Assembly (NCBI GenBank): GCA_933228895.1
Contig: OW121856.1
Location: 103,453,027-103,517,026 of the forward strand
Length of the DNA: 64,000 nt
Direction: 5' to 3'
From: Platycnemis pennipes
Lineage: Eukaryota; Arthropoda; Insecta; Odonata; Platycnemididae
The notes below the pieces were generated by a model. It saw nothing but the letters and a program-made list of their open reading frames with translations, made no database searches and was not told the DNA's origin. This document shows positions 60,760-64,000 of this stretch, piece after piece; position 1 is the first letter of the stretch; each line of letters begins with the position of its first letter. A program made the translations under genes and the position numbers.

Positions 60760-60910
60760 TACCGTAAAATTCCACAAAGTGACGCCTTCAGTGTTATCTG
60801 ATATACCGTTATTTTCATTGCCCAAAAACATATTACATTTTTATCGATGAATAGGCGCCATGTTGAATTGATAATCTTTTAGAAATATGAGGGAATTCAA
60901 TACTTTTAAA

Positions 60911-61076
60911 GTGAAAGGGAAAAATGGAGAAGGTAGGCCTCGTATGAGTTACATAGAAGGACGTGAAAGGGAGGAACTACGTTAATATGAAGAGGTTGGC
61001 CGATAGAAGAATCGAGTGGAGGGCTGCGTCAAACCAATCCTAGGATTGTTGACCCTTGATGATGGTGATAATGATT
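60911..61076 (+). mobile_element. LINE 3' fragment, family L
   Basis: It reads GRPRMSYIEG-like coding remains, then NMKRLADRRIEWRAASNQS. It ends CAATCCTAGGATTGTTGACC with a GATGATGGTGATAATGAT tail. Stops and deletions show it is dead. Confidence 0.85.
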
Positions 61077-61530
61077 CAATACTTTGTGCGTTTGAAATTA
61101 TAGTCAGTTTATTTGATTGAGCGTATTTAGTTTGTTTCGCTGAAGTGAAGTTGCTGAATATTGCACGTCGTGGAAATAAAGAAAATGGTGAAAAAATAGC
61201 CATGGTAATCATTTTCCCTCAAATGAATGGAATCTAGGCCACAGGTTTTTATATACTTGGGACATTTTGACGGGACATATTATATACAAAGGATATTATT
61301 AAACTATTTGAACTCGTTATCGAATACGGACATCATACCATTGCTACATTTCCTTGGAATGTGGCACTAAATTGGTGATATTTGGTGTCCAATTATTAGG
61401 GGCCAATTGTCAGTCATTTCTCTAAAGTAGTTTTATTTGATGTTGACGAATTCATATTTCGGATGTCATGGAGAATAGAAGTCTGGGAATAATTCACTTC
61501 TTGTTTCGACCCAAAGATTAACCTGTTTTG

Positions 61531-61730
61531 TGAGCTCAGCAGTTAGTACTCAGTAGAGTTGGTGCCCACGATTAGTAAGTGGGTTAGAAGTACCAAGCCC
61601 AACTCAGTATAGGTCTCCGTACACTTCAGAAAATGGTGTAGTTGAGCCAATTATTTTTCCTGTGCCTCTTTAGGTTATCCGGAAAGGCCCGAAAGAGAAA
61701 ATTACACATTTTGGGAGTGATTGTACTAGT
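61531..61730 (+). repeat. Direct duplication D, copy 1
   Basis: It pairs with 62186-62368. Both contain TGAGCTCAG, ACCAAGCCCAACTCAGTATA, GGTGTAG or TGTGTAG, CCTGTGCCTC or TCTGTGCCTC, and GGAAAGGCCC or AGAAAGATCT. About 80 percent matches by eye. Confidence 0.8.
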
Positions 61731-61844
61731 TTTCCGAAATGATGCTCATCAACTAACCGATGGGCACGCCCTACCAACGACATTAAAACGCCAACTAGTG
61801 AGGGCGTTTCATTCATTTCAATTATATTGTTATGAGATTAATTT

Positions 61845-61957
61845 TACATGGGATAAGTTGCGAAGTATGTGAAAAAATGAAGTTGGTATTAAGAGATTGG
61901 CTGATTGGAGAATCGACTGGTGGGCTGCATTAAAAGCAATCTCGAATTGTTGACCAT
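61845..61957 (+). mobile_element. LINE 3' fragment, family L, very decayed
   Basis: Recognisable parts are GGATAAGTTGCGAAGTATGT, AAGAGATTGGCTGATTGGAG, AATCGACTGGTGGGCTGCAT and AATTGTTGACC, in the same order as the other copies. Confidence 0.7.
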
Positions 61958-62185
61958 AATTTTCTCTCTCATTTTTCTCAGCTCTTTATTGTTTATCACT
62001 CGCCATTGTAATTACAGCTCCTGTGGATGCAAAAGGCGTGCCTTTTGGATATATGGCCCGGGATAAATCTCCTATCCGCCGACATAGCTGTGACTACAGC
62101 TACAATATTCTCCGCGTATCCATCCTCGCCCTATTCTCCCGGCAGAGATGTCCCTCCAAATATCGCGTGACTTCAATCTTTTTTT

Positions 62186-62368
62186 TGAGCTCAGAAGTAG
62201 GCAACTTAGTAGAGTAATGCACTAGTACTAAGTGAATTAGAATTACCAAGCCCAACTCAGTATAGGATTCATAAAATTGTGTAGCAGAGCCAGTTATTTT
62301 TTCTGTGCCTCCTAGGTTTTCCAGAAAGATCTGAGGACGAGAGAATTGCACAGTAAGAGTGTAACTGG
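62186..62368 (+). repeat. Direct duplication D, copy 2
   Basis: It repeats 61531-61730 at an offset of 655 bases, with several small deletions. Function unknown. Confidence 0.8.
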
Positions 62369-62422
62369 TCTATTCCTCCTTATCTTCGACACTGAGTTTC
62401 CTCCCGATCCTCCACCACCTAC

Positions 62423-62950
62423 CATCATCATCATCATCAATGGTCAACAATCCTAGGATTGGTTTGACGCAGCCCTCCACTCAATTCCTCTATCGGCCAA
62501 TCTCTTCATATTGACTTAGCTCCTCTCTTTTACATCCTTCACAACTTGCTCCATATACCTTACACGAGGCCTGCCTTTTCCATTCTTCTCGTTCATTTTT
62601 CCCTCAACGATTGCCTTCATCAGGCCATCTTGTCTTAAGATGTGGCCGATAAAGTTGTCCCTTCTTCTTTTTATAGTTTTCAGTAGACTTCTCTTTTCCC
62701 CCACTCTTCTTAAGACTTCTTCGTTTGTCATTCGATCGATCCATTTTTTCTTCATCATTCTTCGGTAGCACCACATTTTGAATGCTTCCAGCCTTGAATT
62801 ATCTATTGCTTTTATCGTCCATGCTTCGCTGCTATGCAGTAAAATGCTCCAGATGCATGTTCTTGTGAAACGTTTCCTCACTTCCCCGCTTGTATTTGTA
62901 GCTGTAAGCGGAACCTTCTTTTGGTAAAGTGCCTTTTTCTCCTGGGAAAT
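62423..62950 (-). mobile_element. LINE 3' end, family L, best-preserved copy
   Basis: On the minus strand the frame begins around KKVPLTATNTSGEVRKR and continues FTRTCIWSILLHSSEAWTIK, RLEAFKMWCYRRMMKKKWID, RMTNEEVLRRVGEKRSLL, KTIKRRRDNFIGHILRQDGL, KAIVEGKMNEKNGKGRPRVR and YMEQVVKDVKERS. This is the C-terminus of an arthropod non-LTR polymerase, seen in all the shorter copies. It is open for 121 codons from a Met at 62881. The 3' end carries CAACAATCCTAGGATTGG (complement symmetric) and an ATG-repeat tail at 62423-62442. It is 5'-truncated and without RT core. Confidence 0.92.
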
Positions 62951-63109
62951 TATACTGGTAGAAAATTGTCAGATTGTATAATGTTACTGTATAGAAAAAC
63001 TCAAGAAATAGATTCATACCAAATGATTCAATGTATCGTATGGTTTCGCATTAGCGCGTACCGATATATTGCGTTGATTATCTTGTCGGTATTGGGTTGG
63101 GAAATCATG

Positions 63110-63220
63110 TCTTCTTAACTCTTCTTCATTTGTTCATTCGATCGATCCATTTTATCTTCCTCATTCTTCGGTAGCCCCACATTTCAAATGCTTCCAGCCT
63201 GGACTTCTCTGCTGCTGTTA
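63110..63220 (-). mobile_element. LINE internal fragment, family L
   Basis: On the minus strand it reads SRLEAFEMWGYRRMRKIKWI and DRMN, matching the middle of the copy at 62423-62950. It lies directly upstream of that copy in the same orientation and out of order, so it is a second insertion or a rearranged duplicate. Confidence 0.8.
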
Positions 63221-63299
63221 TAACGGCAGCAGCACCACCACCTACAGCATTCAAAAATCATTTTTCACGGATTACCGTATGCTTCCCAGACTCCTACTC

Positions 63300-63725
63300 C
63301 TTTCTTTCCTCTCTTCCGCTTCATATTCTGCCAAGTCCCGCGGAATCCTTTAAGTGTTTGCAAAAGGTCTCTTACCGCTTTGGCAGGGAGGGAAGAGTGT
63401 GTGGAGACATCGTGGGGAAACGGGAGGAAAGAGGTGAAGGGTGGGAAGCGAATGTAAGCATGAGGGGAAAGGTGTGTGGAGAGGGGTGAAAGCGGGTGAG
63501 TGTGAAAGTGTAGTCGCGGTGAGGGCCGAGGGAGGGCGGGTCGGTGTAGTCGGGAGGGTCACAGTTCATCGGAAAAGGGACGAGTGGGCGGGAGGGGAGG
63601 GTTTTGCGAGGGTCCTGTGGACAAAAGCGGGAAGGAAAGATGAGGGACGGTGGAGGAGAAGCTCGAGGGTTTATGCGGAGGCTGAAGAGAAGGATGTGAG
63701 TGGAGCGAACCGGGGATGAAATGTG
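63300..63725. repeat. Purine-rich, GC-rich island
   Basis: The + strand is G-rich (63380-63720) after a short CT-rich start. The 92-codon + frame and 65-70-codon minus frames are composition-driven. Confidence 0.6.
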
Positions 63726-64000
63726 AGAATGGGTGATATCAAGCCCTCACCACATGGCGTCCTCCACTGAGGAGCGGGAATGAAAAAAGCGCGTCTGCCC
63801 CGAAATACGGTGCGAGCACCTGGACAGTTGTCCTCTTCCATTCCCGGAATGGATACTTATTAAATTCAGCACTTTTCCCGGAATCATCTACCAGATCTCG
63901 GCATTAATTAAAGCCAAACTAAAAAATAATTCCTTTTCCACAATCTAAGTGCGGTGCTACTGATTAGAAGCTGAATCTTACCTGAGTTTGAAAACTTAAA
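63726..64000. other. No gene recognised to the window end
   Basis: Nothing visible. Confidence 0.45.

Overview
This window is gene-poor, repeat-rich, AT-rich eukaryotic DNA. I see no exon-intron gene, rRNA, functional tRNA, operon or CRISPR array. Nearly all long open frames lie in low-complexity purine or pyrimidine tracts or in AT-rich sequence. The repeat families point to an arthropod, most likely an insect with a large genome: tRNA-derived SINEs ending in AAAT repeats, decayed non-LTR retrotransposons with short-tandem 3' tails, Penelope-like elements (PLEs), hAT-like and mariner/pogo-like non-autonomous DNA transposons. That assignment is inference; the species is not identifiable from sequence alone.

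Layout. 0-6.5 kb: single-copy-looking DNA, a decayed run of CCTYRATAACACGA motifs (1.15-1.63 kb), the first copy of an unnamed repeat (R1), a 16-base match to an old Illumina adapter (2534-2549), a purine-rich island and a 28-base C run. 6.5-19 kb: one old SINE, a large pyrimidine island (13-13.9 kb), otherwise nothing. 19-21 kb: a head-to-head inverted pair of PLE-type terminal repeats with hammerhead-like cores, next to a 768-bp inverted-repeat transposon. 21-31.7 kb: purine islands, a LINE remnant, two SINEs, a mariner/pogo-type end, a PLE-type motif, and repeats R2 and R3. 32-35.7 kb: a SINE carrying an extra 175-bp block that also occurs alone 1.3 kb away, a LINE 3' end with a GATGTA tail, and a small inverted-repeat element. 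36-44.9 kb: a palindrome cluster, PLE-type motifs, a SINE 3' part, a hAT-like element containing another transposon fragment, and a GC-rich island predicted to fold strongly (44.7 kb). 47.4-49.5 kb: the GIY-YIG domain of a PLE and its 3' end, a PLE fold-back, a LINE tail. 50-58 kb: pyrimidine islands, a reverse-transcriptase fragment ending in a perfect fold-back, and a LINE C-terminus. 60-64 kb: another PLE-type fold-back, four more tails of one LINE family, a 655-bp-spaced direct duplication, and a purine island.

The main theme is retroelement decay. The most interesting signal is the set of sites with a CTGAtGAtg-stem-GAAA architecture followed by a conserved tail, several arranged as inverted pairs. 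This is what Penelope-like elements with hammerhead ribozymes would leave behind. Nothing here shows a cellular gene working with another.
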